In this document: in pieces, positions 17,599 through 26,281 of the stretch
How positions within the stretch are numbered: the first letter of the stretch is position 1
Layout of the letters: every line of letters starts with the position of its first letter
Assembly (NCBI RefSeq): GCF_029624655.1
Contig: NZ_JARRSA010000011.1
Span: 1-64,000 of the forward strand
Direction: 5' to 3'
From: Roseicyclus salinarum
Lineage (GTDB): Bacteria; Pseudomonadota; Alphaproteobacteria; Rhodobacterales; Rhodobacteraceae
Length of the DNA stretch: 64,000 nt
Position numbers and translations under genes: made by a program
Notes under the pieces: model-generated
What the model was told of the DNA's origin: nothing
Seen by the model: only the letters and a program-made list of their open reading frames with translations
Database searches by the model: none

Positions 17599-18035
17599 GT
17601 TCCCGTCGCCAGGTGCGCTTCCCGCGCGGCGGCAGCCCGTCGCGCGGACGTCGCGAGAAGGATCTTCTCGTGCGCCAGCACCGGACGCAGCTCGCTGAGG
17701 GCGCGGTAGAAGTCGGCCTGGCTCACATGGTTCGCCGCCTTGAAGATATGCGCCACGTGGCCCGGCCCGAACACGGTCGCAAGGACCGCAAGCTGTTCCC
17801 GGATCGTTGGCAGCAGCTTTTCGCGCAGGTCGCTGCGGATCAGCGCGGTCTGGATGAGGAAGTAGACGCGGCTGACGGGCGTGGCGGCGTCCTCGGGATC
17901 GAGCAGGTCGGTGCCGCGCACCACGTCGGCGCGCTGGCTTTCGATCGTGAGCGTGTGCCGGCGGTTCGAGTTGCGGATGACGCAGCCGTTTATGACGACG
18001 CGCTCGTCGGGCTTGAGGTTGAGCTTGAGGGGCAT
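17595..18035 (-). CDS. flbT: flagellin mRNA regulator FlbT
   Basis: FlbT binds the 5' leader of flagellin mRNA in Caulobacter and controls its translation. The 146-residue protein begins MPLKLNLKPDERVVINGCVI and carries the family segment SRVYFLIQTALI; length is normal. It follows flaF by three bases. Gene order flagellin-flaF-flbT is typical for alphaproteobacteria. Confidence 0.93.
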   Translation of the reverse strand: MPLKLNLKPDERVVINGCVIRNSNRRHTLTIESQRADVVRGTDLLDPEDAATPVSRVYFLIQTALIRSDLREKLLPTIREQLAVLATVFGPGHVAHIFKAANHVSQADFYRALSELRPVLAHEKILLATSARRAAAAREAHLATGT

Positions 18036-18038
18036 GGT

Positions 18039-18458
18039 TCAGACCTCCGCGCCGACGGGGCGCGGGGCGTTGCCCGCGAGGCCGGCCACGATGGCGCGGT
18101 TGGTCGAGATGAGCGCCGCGACACCCGCCTCGCCACCCAGGACCACTGCGGTCTGCCGCTCGACCCAGAGCGCAAGTGAGATAAGGTTCGCACGCAGGTC
18201 GGGGGGAAGCTGGTTGCCCGCCTCAGCGAGGTCGTGCTTCAGCGCGGACCAGAACATGACGTTGTCGTTGAGGGCCGCGGAAAGTCCGCCGGACAGGATG
18301 CCGAGGCGGTCGAGGTTCGAGGCGGCGGCGTCGTAGGCGCTTGCGTGGGCCTCGAGGTCTGCGGTGATGCGCGCGAAGATGCGGCGCTCGATGTTGCGGG
18401 GGGTTTCGATCTCGCGGATCGTGGCCTTGTAGGCTGCGATGCTCATAGCTTCTGCCAT
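18039..18458 (-). CDS. flaF: flagellin export/synthesis factor FlaF
   Basis: FlaF is required for flagellin secretion in Caulobacter and acts opposite to FlbT on flagellin production. The 139-residue helical protein has the signature AAYKATIREIETPRNIERRIFARITADL in its first 35 residues. An internal ATG at 18446 (MSIAAYK) is an alternative start. It lies directly behind the flagellin gene, separated by about 120 bp that contain a strong hairpin. Confidence 0.92.
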   Translation of the reverse strand: MAEAMSIAAYKATIREIETPRNIERRIFARITADLEAHASAYDAAASNLDRLGILSGGLSAALNDNVMFWSALKHDLAEAGNQLPPDLRANLISLALWVERQTAVVLGGEAGVAALISTNRAIVAGLAGNAPRPVGAEV

Positions 18459-18538
18459 TCGTTGGTCCCGGCGTTCTCGCCGGGCGCGTGTCGGGGCCGG
18501 CTGCAGGGACCGCCGCGGCCGGTCGTGAGTCTCGGGGC

Positions 18539-18564
18539 GGGGCCCGGCCGTTACGCCGGGCCCC
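18539..18564 (-). terminator. strong hairpin after the flagellin gene
   Basis: GGGGCCCGGC (18539-18548) pairs perfectly with GCCGGGCCCC (18555-18564) around a six-base loop, 16 bases past the flagellin stop. There is no T-tract, so it may stabilise the flagellin mRNA 3' end or attenuate read-through into flaF-flbT rather than terminate fully. Confidence 0.6.
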
Positions 18565-18579
18565 TACCGTAGGGGAGGA

Positions 18580-19521
18580 TCAGCGGAACAGGCTCAGCAC
18601 GTTCTGCGGATTCTGGTTCGCGATGGACAGCGACTGGGTGGCGAGCTGCTGCTGCACCTGGAGCGCCTGGAGGCGGGCGGCCTCCTCCTCCATGTCCGCG
18701 TCGACCATCGCGCCGACGCCGGCGTCGAGGGTGTCGGCGAGCTTGTTGAGGAACTCCTGCTGGCCCTCGATCGCCGCTTCGGACTGGCCGAGCTGGGTGG
18801 CGATGTCCGTCACGTCGCCGAACACGGCTTCCGTCGATGCCAGCGCGCCTGCAAGGAATGCCGCGCCGGTCGTGGCATCGTCGGCCGCCGCCGCGAAGCC
18901 GGTGGCGAGCGCGCTGAAGTCCGCGACGAGCACGGCCATGTCATGCGTGCTGACGGCCATCGTCGTGGTGGCGTAGGTTCCGCCCGCGCGCGAGATGCCG
19001 GTCACGACGTCCCGGTCGACACCGACGGCGGCGTTGCCGTTCGTGGCGCGGGTGATCGTGCCGTCGGCCGCGACGACGGCAGCCGCCGTGACGTCTGCCG
19101 TGCCGTAGGAGGCCGCGCCCAGCATGTCGTCGCCGTTGAACGTCGACTGGCTGAGGGTCGTCTCCATCTGCTTGACGATCTCGAGCAGGTCGTTCTCGAT
19201 CTCGGTCTGGCCGCCTTCGGCACCCTGGGCGAAGGCCACCTTGTCGAGGAACTGCTGCGCGAGGCCCTGGACCGTCTCGGAGCCGAGGCGCGCGGTCGCG
19301 ATCGAGTTCTTCGTGAGCGTCAGGCCCTCGTTGATGGCCCGGTAGGCCCCGCTGTCGCCCTTCATCGTCGTGGAGATGGCGAAGTAGGCGGCGTTGTCTT
19401 TGCCGGACTGGACCTTGAAACCGGTCGAGATGCGGCTTTGCGTTTCGGTGAGGTTGCTGTTGATGTTGCGCAGGGTCGACAGCGCGTTCATCGCCGCGGC
19501 GTTGGTGTGAATCGAAGACAT
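18580..19521 (-). CDS. fliC: flagellin
   Basis: The filament subunit. The 313-residue protein has the conserved N-terminal D0/D1 region (ALSTLRNINSNLTETQSRIS) and C-terminal SIANQNPQNVLSLFR, with a short variable Ala/Thr-rich middle (about 130-215). No signal peptide, as expected for a type III substrate. ATG 19521 has GGAGAA upstream. Only one flagellin gene is present in this window. Confidence 0.96.
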   Translation of the reverse strand: MSSIHTNAAAMNALSTLRNINSNLTETQSRISTGFKVQSGKDNAAYFAISTTMKGDSGAYRAINEGLTLTKNSIATARLGSETVQGLAQQFLDKVAFAQGAEGGQTEIENDLLEIVKQMETTLSQSTFNGDDMLGAASYGTADVTAAAVVAADGTITRATNGNAAVGVDRDVVTGISRAGGTYATTTMAVSTHDMAVLVADFSALATGFAAAADDATTGAAFLAGALASTEAVFGDVTDIATQLGQSEAAIEGQQEFLNKLADTLDAGVGAMVDADMEEEAARLQALQVQQQLATQSLSIANQNPQNVLSLFR

Positions 19522-19629
19522 AGCGTTCTCCAGTGCTTCGGATCTGTGGCTCCCGCCTTTCTGGCAGGGGGTGCGAGGCTTGGCTCGCAGGTGGGATTTT
19601 ATCCTTAGTGGTTTCCCCGAGGTTAAAGA
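19522..19629 (-). promoter_or_regulatory. flagellin leader region
   Basis: The 108 bases between the flagellin start and the upstream flgN-like gene are likely 5' untranslated leader. In Caulobacter FlbT acts on such a leader; flbT is two genes downstream here. No specific binding site can be read by eye. Confidence 0.35.
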
Positions 19630-20055
19630 TTAGAGCGTTTTGTTTATGGCACTATTCTTGCTTAATTCTGCCATTTTCTTGCCATCTTTCGCCAGCCTCT
19701 CGCCCCTCGCGTCGTAGGTTCCGGCAAGGCTTTCGCGCTCGGCGAGCCGCGCGAGCTCGAAGGCCACGTCCCTGACCGCCCCGGCCATCCGGCTGACCAG
19801 CCTGCCGTTGCGCCCCAGAAGCGTCTTCAGGCGCGAGACGCGCGCCCGGAGCGCCTCCGCCTCGGGCCCCTGCCCCGCGAGCCCGTCGGCGATCGCGGCC
19901 TCCATCGCCTCGATCCGGGCGGCGAGCACCGCCTTTTCGGCGAGAAGGTCGGCGACGATCGCGGTGTTACCGCTCTCGATCCCCGCGTTCTCGCGCTCGA
20001 GCAGTTCGGCCAGCGCATCGATCTGGCTGAAGTCGTCGTCCTTGAGGAATTTCAT
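19630..20055 (-). CDS. FlgN-like export chaperone candidate
   Basis: The true start is the ATG at 20055, which overlaps the upstream flgJ stop (ATGA). The 141-residue product is acidic at the N-terminus and almost entirely helical (MKFLKDDDFSQIDALAELLE, then long Ala/Arg/Glu helices), like FlgN chaperones of FlgK and FlgL. Sequence identity to FlgN is not obvious, so the call rests on size, helicity and position after flgI-flgJ. Its last codons include CAAGAAA and CAAGAAT elements that lie upstream of flagellin. Confidence 0.55.
   Translation of the reverse strand: MKFLKDDDFSQIDALAELLERENAGIESGNTAIVADLLAEKAVLAARIEAMEAAIADGLAGQGPEAEALRARVSRLKTLLGRNGRLVSRMAGAVRDVAFELARLAERESLAGTYDARGERLAKDGKKMAELSKNSAINKTL
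19654..19681 (-). promoter_or_regulatory. CAAGAA elements upstream of flagellin
   Basis: On the minus strand CAAGAAA starts at 19681, CAGAATT at 19670 and CAAGAATAG at 19660, giving steps of 11 and 10 bp. They lie inside the end of the flgN-like gene, about 135-160 bp before the flagellin start. Spacing by one helical turn fits binding of an OmpR-type regulator, but codon usage could also explain part of it. Confidence 0.35.
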
Positions 20056-20354
20056 CGTCCATCTTCTCCTGAACCGGCGGTGTATCCCGTGATCGCGGCC
20101 TCGACGCTTTGGGCCACGCCCGTGCGCCCGCCATCCGCGATTTCCTCGGCGATGGCGCGGGCGAAGAAGCTTCGCCACATCTCTTCGGCATGGCCGCCGC
20201 CCATGAGGCCCTGCGGCACGGTCTTGAGCATCTCGTCCACCGTCTGCGACAGGAACATCGCCTCGAATTCGCGCGCCGTGTCCGCGGCGTCCCGGCGAAG
20301 CGGGCGCGCGTCGATGGCAGACGGCAGGAGGTGGCCGGTTTCGACGGAGGTCAT
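20052..20354 (-). CDS. flgJ: FlgJ-type rod-binding protein (N-terminal domain only)
   Basis: The 100-residue protein has the rod-binding signature AREFEAMFLSQTVDEMLKTV and GHAEEMWRSFFARAIAEEIA. It lacks the C-terminal muramidase found in enterobacterial FlgJ; this short form is usual in alphaproteobacteria. It probably acts as a rod cap in the periplasm. It starts one base into the flgI stop (TGATG). Confidence 0.85.
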   Translation of the reverse strand: MTSVETGHLLPSAIDARPLRRDAADTAREFEAMFLSQTVDEMLKTVPQGLMGGGHAEEMWRSFFARAIAEEIADGGRTGVAQSVEAAITGYTAGSGEDGR

Positions 20355-21487
20355 CAGATGATCTCCAGGTCCGCGTGCAGCGCGCCCGCCGCCTTGATCG
20401 CCTGCAGGATCGCGATGGTCTCCGTCGCACCCACGCCGATGGCGTTCAGCCCGTCCACCAGCCGCTGCAGGCTGACGTTGCCTTCGAGCACGGTGAACTG
20501 CGTCTCGCGCTCGCGGACCTCGACCTCGGTCTGCGGCACGATAACGGTCTCGCCGATGGAGAAGGGTTCGGGCTGGCTGACCTCGATCTGCTCGCGGACG
20601 AGCACCGTGAGCCCGCCCTGGCTGACCGCGACCTCGCCGATGCGGACGTTCGCCCCCATCACGATGGTGCCCGACCGCGCGTCTATGACGACCCTCGCCA
20701 CCGTATCGGGGCGGACCAGAAGGTTCTCGATCTGCGAGATCAGCTCGGGCAGGTCCGCCTTGTCGTGCCGGTTGATCTCGATCGTCGTGGGATCGAGCGC
20801 GACGGCCGTTCCCGGCCCGATCGCCGCGTTGATCGCCTCCTCGACCCGCTGGGCCGTGGTGAAATCGGGCGTTCGCAGCGCAAGGCGCACAGTCTGCAGG
20901 TTGTTGAACACGAACGGTATCTCGCGCTCGACAATGGCGCCGTTCTCGATGCGCGCGACTGTCGGCACGCCCTCGACGATGGATGCGTTCAGCCCCTGCG
21001 CGGCATATCCGGCGACGGCGATGGGGCCCTGGGCCACGGCGTAGACCTCGCCGTCCGCACCGGCGAGCGAGGTGACGATCAGGGTGCCGCCGCGCAGGCT
21101 GGAGGCGTCCCCGATCGACGAGATCACCACGTCGATGGTCTGCCCCATGCGCGCGAAGGGCGGAAGGTTCGCGGTGACGAGGACGGCGGCCGTGTTCTCG
21201 GTCTTGATGTCGTCCTCGGTCAGGTTCCCGACGCCGAGGCGCTCCAGCATCCCCTCGATGGAGCGTTCCGTGAACGGGCTGTTCCTGAGCCTGTCGCCGG
21301 TACCGTTCAGTCCGACGACCAGCCCGTAGCCGACGATCTGATTCTCGCGCACACCCTCCAGCGTCGTGATGTCCTTGATCCGCACGTCCGCAAGCGACGG
21401 CGCGGGCAGGCACAGCGCAAGCAGCGCCACCGCGGTCCGCAGATGGCGTCCGAAGGCCCCCCACGGCCGTTCCCTGTATCCAATCAC
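20354..21487 (-). CDS. flgI: flagellar P-ring protein FlgI
   Basis: FlgI forms the periplasmic P ring. I place the start at GTG 21487 because GGAGG lies six bases upstream; the longer frame to 21532 adds 15 residues without a ribosome site. The 377-residue protein has a signal peptide (about 1-34, PSLADV), then RIKDITTLEGVRENQIVGYG, the standard N-terminus of mature FlgI. It leads the operon flgI-flgJ-flgN-like. Confidence 0.95.
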   Translation of the reverse strand: MIGYRERPWGAFGRHLRTAVALLALCLPAPSLADVRIKDITTLEGVRENQIVGYGLVVGLNGTGDRLRNSPFTERSIEGMLERLGVGNLTEDDIKTENTAAVLVTANLPPFARMGQTIDVVISSIGDASSLRGGTLIVTSLAGADGEVYAVAQGPIAVAGYAAQGLNASIVEGVPTVARIENGAIVEREIPFVFNNLQTVRLALRTPDFTTAQRVEEAINAAIGPGTAVALDPTTIEINRHDKADLPELISQIENLLVRPDTVARVVIDARSGTIVMGANVRIGEVAVSQGGLTVLVREQIEVSQPEPFSIGETVIVPQTEVEVRERETQFTVLEGNVSLQRLVDGLNAIGVGATETIAILQAIKAAGALHADLEII

Positions 21488-21529
21488 GACAAACCTCCGC
21501 TTGCGTCCAACCTGTCTTTTACGGCAATA

Positions 21530-21573
21530 CATGAATAAGTCAACTTATACTTGCTATTCATGTTTTATACTTG
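21530..21573. promoter_or_regulatory. CAAGTATAA/CATGAATAG cluster, flgI-ftcR intergenic region
   Basis: On the minus strand CAAGTATAAAA starts at 21573, CATGAATAG at 21562 and CAAGTATAAG at 21553 (steps 11 and 9 bp); a further CATGAATAAG lies on the plus strand at 21530, making CATGAATA...TATTCATG inverted arms. This is the densest copy of the cluster element and precedes the regulator gene itself, which would allow autoregulation. Confidence 0.55.
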
Positions 21574-21642
21574 TATTCCGTGTCGGAGGTTTATCGATCC
21601 TCTTGCTCGGGACAGCCTGCGAGCGTCGAAAGGACAGCGTTG

Positions 21643-22350
21643 ATGCACATCTACGTTCATGAGCCGCGCGGCGAACGGCGCCCGGGCCTCCTTGCCGAAC
21701 TGAAATCGGAAAAGATGATCCCGAGGCTCATCGAGGACGTGTTCTTCGAGGGCGATCTCGGCTTGCTCAACCGCCCCGGCGTGTGCGGCAGCCCGTTCCT
21801 GCTCGCCGCCGTTCCGGGCGTGAGCGACCGCATCGCCGCCCTGCGCAGGGCCGGCTGCGAAAATCCGGTGGTCGTCCTGCGCGACGGGCGCAACTCCCGC
21901 GAGGCGGCGGCATCGCTCAACGGCGGCGCCGACGAGGATCTCGTGGCGCCCCTGAAGGCGATCGAGCTGAAGGCGCGGCTGAACGCGATCCTGCGCCGCG
22001 CGAACGGCCACGCCGGAGACGAGGTGAAGGTGGGCGACGTCGTGGCCTATTTCGACGGGCGCGACCCGCAGATCGCCGGTCGCCGCGTGCGTCTGTCCAG
22101 CCGGGAGCACGCGATCTTCCACCAGCTCGTCCTGAACGCGCGGCGCGTGGTGTCCAAGGCGGCGATCTACGACGCGGTCTACGGGATCGCCGAGGTGCCG
22201 CCGTTCGAGAAGGTCATCGACGTCTACATCTGCAAGATCCGCAAGAAGCTTGAGGCGTCCACCCCCTTGGGCGCGCGATACATCGAGACGGTGCCGGGAC
22301 GCGGATACCGCCTCTCGGAAGAGGCGTTCCTGACGGAAGCGGCCGACTGA
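21643..22350 (+). CDS. FtcR/Rem-like OmpR-type flagellar transcriptional regulator
   Basis: The ATG at 21643 follows AAAGGA with an eight-base spacer; codons upstream to 21571 are unlikely to be translated. The 235-residue protein has a receiver-like N-terminal domain (about 1-120) and an OmpR winged-helix DNA-binding domain (about 130-228; KVIDVYICKIRKKLEA and YIETVPGRGYRL). The receiver looks degenerate: the segment that would carry the phospho-acceptor Asp reads PFLLAAVPG. Orphan regulators of this type (FtcR in Brucella, Rem in Sinorhizobium) control flagellar genes. It is transcribed alone, divergent from flgI, from a promoter rich in the cluster element. Confidence 0.75.
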   Translation: MHIYVHEPRGERRPGLLAELKSEKMIPRLIEDVFFEGDLGLLNRPGVCGSPFLLAAVPGVSDRIAALRRAGCENPVVVLRDGRNSREAAASLNGGADEDLVAPLKAIELKARLNAILRRANGHAGDEVKVGDVVAYFDGRDPQIAGRRVRLSSREHAIFHQLVLNARRVVSKAAIYDAVYGIAEVPPFEKVIDVYICKIRKKLEASTPLGARYIETVPGRGYRLSEEAFLTEAAD

Positions 22351-22379
22351 GGCGGCGGCGCCTCGCCACGGCCCCTGCC

Positions 22380-23462
22380 CTACATGTAGTCGAGGAAGCT
22401 CAGCCGCGAGATCCGCGCGGTGACGGCATAGGCCGCCTCGAGCTGCGCCGAAAGCTCGGTCACGCGCGTGGCCGCCTCGTAGGGATCGACATTCTCCAGA
22501 AGCACGATGTGCCGGCCATAGAGGTCGCCGCGATCCTGCTGGCGGCGCATCGTCTCGTCCAGCGTGCGCTGCTGCGTGCCCAGTTGGCCCTCGGCGCCGA
22601 TGATGTCGTCGATCCCGGCCGCCACCCTGTCGAGGGCCGCGCCGACCCACACCGCGTAGGCCCCGTCATCCGCGAAGCTCGCCGGGTCTACGGACGCGAA
22701 CATCGCAAGTCCCTGAAGCGCGCTGGTGAAGGCCGCGTCGTTGGCTTGCACGCCGAACTGCAAGACCGTCGCCTCGTCGATGCGGGCCGACACGCGCGGC
22801 GACGGCGCGGCCAGCGCATCCAGCGCCGGAGTGCCGTTGTAGAAGCTCGCCTCGAAATTGGTCGCCGGCGCGCCCGCGTTGGCGCTGGCGAACACCAGGT
22901 CGATCTCGGCGAGCTTCGCCGCCGCGTCTGCCGCATCGCTCAGACCCGCGCCGACGATGCCGGCCAGGATGCCTTCGGGAGACAGCCCGGTCCCCGCATG
23001 GGCCTGCTGCCAGCCCTGAAGCGCCTTGCTGCCGCTGTCGGTCCCGGAAAAGAGCTGCGCGCCCTGGTAGGGCGCGTTCAGCTGCGCGACGACCTGATCG
23101 TAGGCCGCGCGCGCGGCGGCGCTGACCTGTTGCACGGTGGGGCCCGGCGTGCCCCGGTTGGCGATCGCGATCTCGAAGAAGCCCTGAAGCGTGTCGCGAA
23201 CGCCGCTCATCGAGGCGGCCATCGTGTCGAGACGGTTCGCCAGAAGGCGGTTGCTCGACAGGAAGCTTTCGTTCCTCGCGGCGCTCGAGCGCACCGCGAG
23301 CAGTTCGCTGGAGCGCAGGCCGACCGCGGCGTGGATGTCGGACCTGCGGCCGGTAGAAAGCTCCTGACCGGCCGTGTCGAGGCGCTGCTGGATGTCCGAG
23401 ACCGTCTCGCGGCGGAACTTCGCGGCGGTCAGCGTCGACAGGTTGGAGACGATGGTCGTCAT
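22380..23462 (-). CDS. flgL: hook-filament junction protein FlgL
   Basis: The start is the ATG at 23462 (MTTIVSNLSTLTAAKFRRE); the longer open frame overlaps flgK. The 360-residue protein has flagellin-like ends, with LDTAGQELSTGRRSD near the N-terminus and a helical C-terminus. It is the distal junction protein between FlgK and the filament. Last gene of the operon flgE-flgK-flgL. Confidence 0.88.
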   Translation of the reverse strand: MTTIVSNLSTLTAAKFRRETVSDIQQRLDTAGQELSTGRRSDIHAAVGLRSSELLAVRSSAARNESFLSSNRLLANRLDTMAASMSGVRDTLQGFFEIAIANRGTPGPTVQQVSAAARAAYDQVVAQLNAPYQGAQLFSGTDSGSKALQGWQQAHAGTGLSPEGILAGIVGAGLSDAADAAAKLAEIDLVFASANAGAPATNFEASFYNGTPALDALAAPSPRVSARIDEATVLQFGVQANDAAFTSALQGLAMFASVDPASFADDGAYAVWVGAALDRVAAGIDDIIGAEGQLGTQQRTLDETMRRQQDRGDLYGRHIVLLENVDPYEAATRVTELSAQLEAAYAVTARISRLSFLDYM

Positions 23463-23473
23463 GGCAATGCCCC

Positions 23474-24886
23474 TCAGAATGCGGCGAGCAGGGTGTCGAG
23501 CATCTCGCCCAGCGTGCGGATCACGGTGCTGTTGGCCGCGTAGCTCTGCTCGATCTCGATGAGCTGCTGCAGCTCGTCGTCCCGGTTGACGCCCGAGATC
23601 CCGCTGCGCACGGCCTCCATCGAGGCGGCGCCGGCCAGAAGGATGTCGCGCCGCTCCTGCGCGGCGACCCGAATTTGCTGCTGGTCCGCCACGAGGGAGG
23701 CGGCGAAGCCCGCGATCGTCGCGCTGGTGCCAAGCTGGCCCGAGGGATCGAACGGCTGTTCGCTTTCGAGCATGTCCACGAAGGCGTAAAGCTGCGTCGC
23801 GTCGCTGGCCGGGCCCTGCGCGGCGGCGTTGATGCCGTCGCGCAGCCGCCACGGCTCGCCGCCCGTTTCGGGGCGCACGGCCATGTTGACCGCGATCCGT
23901 TCGGCAAGGCCGTCGAGACCGGCGGCGGAATAGGCGGCGCCGTTGTCGGTGAAAAGACCGGCATCGCCAGGTGCAAGCGAGGCATCGGCGGCCTCGAACC
24001 CCTCGATCAGGGCGCGCGCGGTCTCGTCGAGCTGGCGCCGCATCAGGGGAATGGCCTCGCCGACGAGAAAGATCTGGCCCGCCAGTCCGCCCTCCTCGAA
24101 GCCCCGCGCACCCGCCCTTCCGGGCGTGATGTCGACATCGCCCGCGAAAAGGGCCGCCGTGGCTTCGTCGAAACGCAGGATCCTGGCGTCCGTGCCCTCG
24201 ACGAGCGCGGTGCCCCCGGCGGTGTAGACCGTGATGCGTCCGCTTCCGTCCGAGACCGCCCGGAGGTCGGCCAGTTCGGACAGATTGTCGAGAAGCGCGC
24301 CAGCCTCGTCGAGAAGGGCGGCGTGCTTGTCGGTTCCGGGCGGCACGATCGCGATCTGCCGGTTGAGTTCGCCGATGCGGGTCAGGCCCGAATTCAGCGT
24401 CCCCACCGAAACCTCGAGCCGCTTGAGCGTCGTCGTCAGCGTCTCCGAGAGGGCCGCCGACGTGTCGGCAAGCGCGCCCGCCACGCCCTTGGCCGCTTCC
24501 ACCGCGGCGCTCTGGAGCGCGAGCTGGTCAGGCCCGTTGGCGAGGTGCGTGAAGGCGGACTGAAGCGCGTCGATCCGGCCGAGGAGGCTACCGGGCGATC
24601 CCGGTTCGCCGAGGCGCGAGGTATAGAGCTCGAGCCCCGAGGCCATCGCCTCCTGCCGGCCGGCGCGCGACAGTTCTATCCTGTGCAACCGCTCGACCGC
24701 GGCATCCGTCTCGCGGCGGATGGCCGTGACCTGCACGCCGCCGCCGGGCGACGGACCGCGCGTCACCGACTTGCGCACGAAACCCGCGCGGTCGGCGTTT
24801 GCGATGTTTCCGGCCGTGATCTCCGCCCATTTCTCGACCGCCGCGAGGCCGCTCTGGCTGGCCGAGAAGGCGCTCGTGATGCCCAT
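23474..24886 (-). CDS. flgK: hook-filament junction protein FlgK
   Basis: The 470-residue protein starts with ITSAFSASQSGLAAVEKWAE and the NIANADRAGFVRKSV rod/hook motif and ends with the coiled-coil IEQSYAANSTVIRTLGEML typical of FlgK. Size is in the normal range for alphaproteobacteria. It follows flgE by 27 bp. Confidence 0.93.
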   Translation of the reverse strand: MGITSAFSASQSGLAAVEKWAEITAGNIANADRAGFVRKSVTRGPSPGGGVQVTAIRRETDAAVERLHRIELSRAGRQEAMASGLELYTSRLGEPGSPGSLLGRIDALQSAFTHLANGPDQLALQSAAVEAAKGVAGALADTSAALSETLTTTLKRLEVSVGTLNSGLTRIGELNRQIAIVPPGTDKHAALLDEAGALLDNLSELADLRAVSDGSGRITVYTAGGTALVEGTDARILRFDEATAALFAGDVDITPGRAGARGFEEGGLAGQIFLVGEAIPLMRRQLDETARALIEGFEAADASLAPGDAGLFTDNGAAYSAAGLDGLAERIAVNMAVRPETGGEPWRLRDGINAAAQGPASDATQLYAFVDMLESEQPFDPSGQLGTSATIAGFAASLVADQQQIRVAAQERRDILLAGAASMEAVRSGISGVNRDDELQQLIEIEQSYAANSTVIRTLGEMLDTLLAAF

Positions 24887-24913
24887 GTCCGTTCCTCTCC
24901 GTCACATCTGTCC

Positions 24914-26200
24914 TCAGCGCTTGATGCGCATCGTCTCGTCGAGCATCTCGTCGACCGTCGTGACGATCTTGGCGTTGGAGGAATAGGCCCGCTGGATCTG
25001 GATGAGGCTGGTAAGTTCCTCGGCGATCTCGACGTTGGACGACTCCAGCGCGCCGGCCGTGACCGTCCCGGTCCCGCCGACGGACGGCGTCGCCAGTTCG
25101 AACGGGCCGCTTTCGCTGGACACGAGGTAGGCGTTGCCGTTCGTCGCAAGCAGCCCGTTGGGGTTCGGCACCACGGCGAGCGGCACGTTGTAGAGCGCCC
25201 TGCGCATCCCGTTGTCGAAGATGCCGTAGATGTCGCCGCTGTCGGTCACCTCGGTCCGCGTGAGGGTGCCGCTTGCCGATCCGTCGGCGGTCACGTCGAG
25301 GGGCGAGTAGTCCCCTGCGAACTGCGTCAGGCCGTCGAAGGTGTCGGGCGCGCCGAGGTCGAGCGTGAAGGTCTGGGTGCCGCCGCCGATCGTGAGCGTC
25401 GCCGTGCCGGTCGCGACATCGAAGGACGTGAACCCGGCCGCGCCGCTGTAGGCCGACGGCGCGCCCGCGGTCGGGCCGCTGCCGTGGAAATCGACCGTGA
25501 CGCTGCCCAGGGCCGCGCCGCCCTCGTCGGACACCGCCAGGGTCCACCGGTTCGCGGTCGCGGTGGGCTGCCATGACATCTGCACGCGCTCGGACGCGCC
25601 GAGCGGCGTGTAGAGGCCGGCGGACGAGATGAAGGGATCGCCTGGCGTGGCGAGCCCGGTTTCCTGCGCGGGGACGTTGCCGCGCACCGACATGGCCGTC
25701 GTCGCCTGGCCGGGGATCGTGCCGCTGCCCACGTTCACCGTCGAAAGGCCGCCGAACGAGTTGCGGTCCGCCGCCTGCAGGGTGCCGTTCGCGTCGTAGG
25801 GGAAGCCCGAGAGGTAAAAGCCCGCGGCATTGCGCAGGTCACCGTTCTCGTCGGGCTTGAACGACCCCGCGCGGGTCAGCATGTAGTTCGACTGCGCCGG
25901 GTCGTTGGGGTTCTTGGACACCACGAAGAAGCCCTGCCCGCTGATCGCGAGGTCGGTCGACCGGCCGGTCATGCGCAACTGCCCGTCGGCGTTGATGTCC
26001 GAGGTCTGGACAGCGCGGACGCCGCCCGGAGGGGCAGAGTTCCCGCCACCCGCGGCGACGGTAGACGAGACCATCTGCGCGAAGCTGCGGCGGTAGCCGT
26101 CGGTCCCGGCATTGGCGATGTTCGACGAGATGTTTCCCACGGCGGTCGCGTTCGCCTTGAGGCCGCTCACGCCATTCTGCATGGCAGACGTAATGCTCAT
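24914..26200 (-). CDS. flgE: flagellar hook protein FlgE
   Basis: FlgE builds the hook. I chose ATG 26200 (MSITSAMQNG), which has AAAGGA upstream; an upstream in-frame ATG at 26239 adds 13 residues not seen in hook proteins. The 428-residue protein has NISSNIANAGTDGYRRSF at the N-terminus, the DLAISGQGFFVV strand, and SLIQIQRAYSSNAKIVTTV at the C-terminus. Confidence 0.95.
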   Translation of the reverse strand: MSITSAMQNGVSGLKANATAVGNISSNIANAGTDGYRRSFAQMVSSTVAAGGGNSAPPGGVRAVQTSDINADGQLRMTGRSTDLAISGQGFFVVSKNPNDPAQSNYMLTRAGSFKPDENGDLRNAAGFYLSGFPYDANGTLQAADRNSFGGLSTVNVGSGTIPGQATTAMSVRGNVPAQETGLATPGDPFISSAGLYTPLGASERVQMSWQPTATANRWTLAVSDEGGAALGSVTVDFHGSGPTAGAPSAYSGAAGFTSFDVATGTATLTIGGGTQTFTLDLGAPDTFDGLTQFAGDYSPLDVTADGSASGTLTRTEVTDSGDIYGIFDNGMRRALYNVPLAVVPNPNGLLATNGNAYLVSSESGPFELATPSVGGTGTVTAGALESSNVEIAEELTSLIQIQRAYSSNAKIVTTVDEMLDETMRIKR

Positions 26201-26257
26201 CGGGGTAATCCTTTCCGCGTGGTCGTCCAGTGAGGACATTGAACTTCATGGTTAAGG

Positions 26258-26281
26258 CAAGATTTAAGTAGCTTATTCTTG
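26258..26281 (-). promoter_or_regulatory. CAAGAATAAGC-N9-CTTG element upstream of flgE
   Basis: On the minus strand CAAGAATAAGC (26281-26271), nine bases, then CTTG. The identical layout, in the opposite orientation to its gene, occurs at 34520-34544 before the sigma-factor operon. It lies about 60-80 bp before the flgE start and touches the end of the upstream gene. Confidence 0.5.

Noticed and set aside
20052-21464. 470-codon frame across flgI
   Set aside because: Only its last 100 codons are real (FlgJ rod domain, from ATG 20354); the rest is a shadow of flgI.
26251-26272. TTAA pairs near flgE as possible CtrA sites
   Set aside because: The spacing is eight bases rather than the usual seven and similar TTAA pairs are expected in AT-rich intergenic DNA; no full consensus was found.
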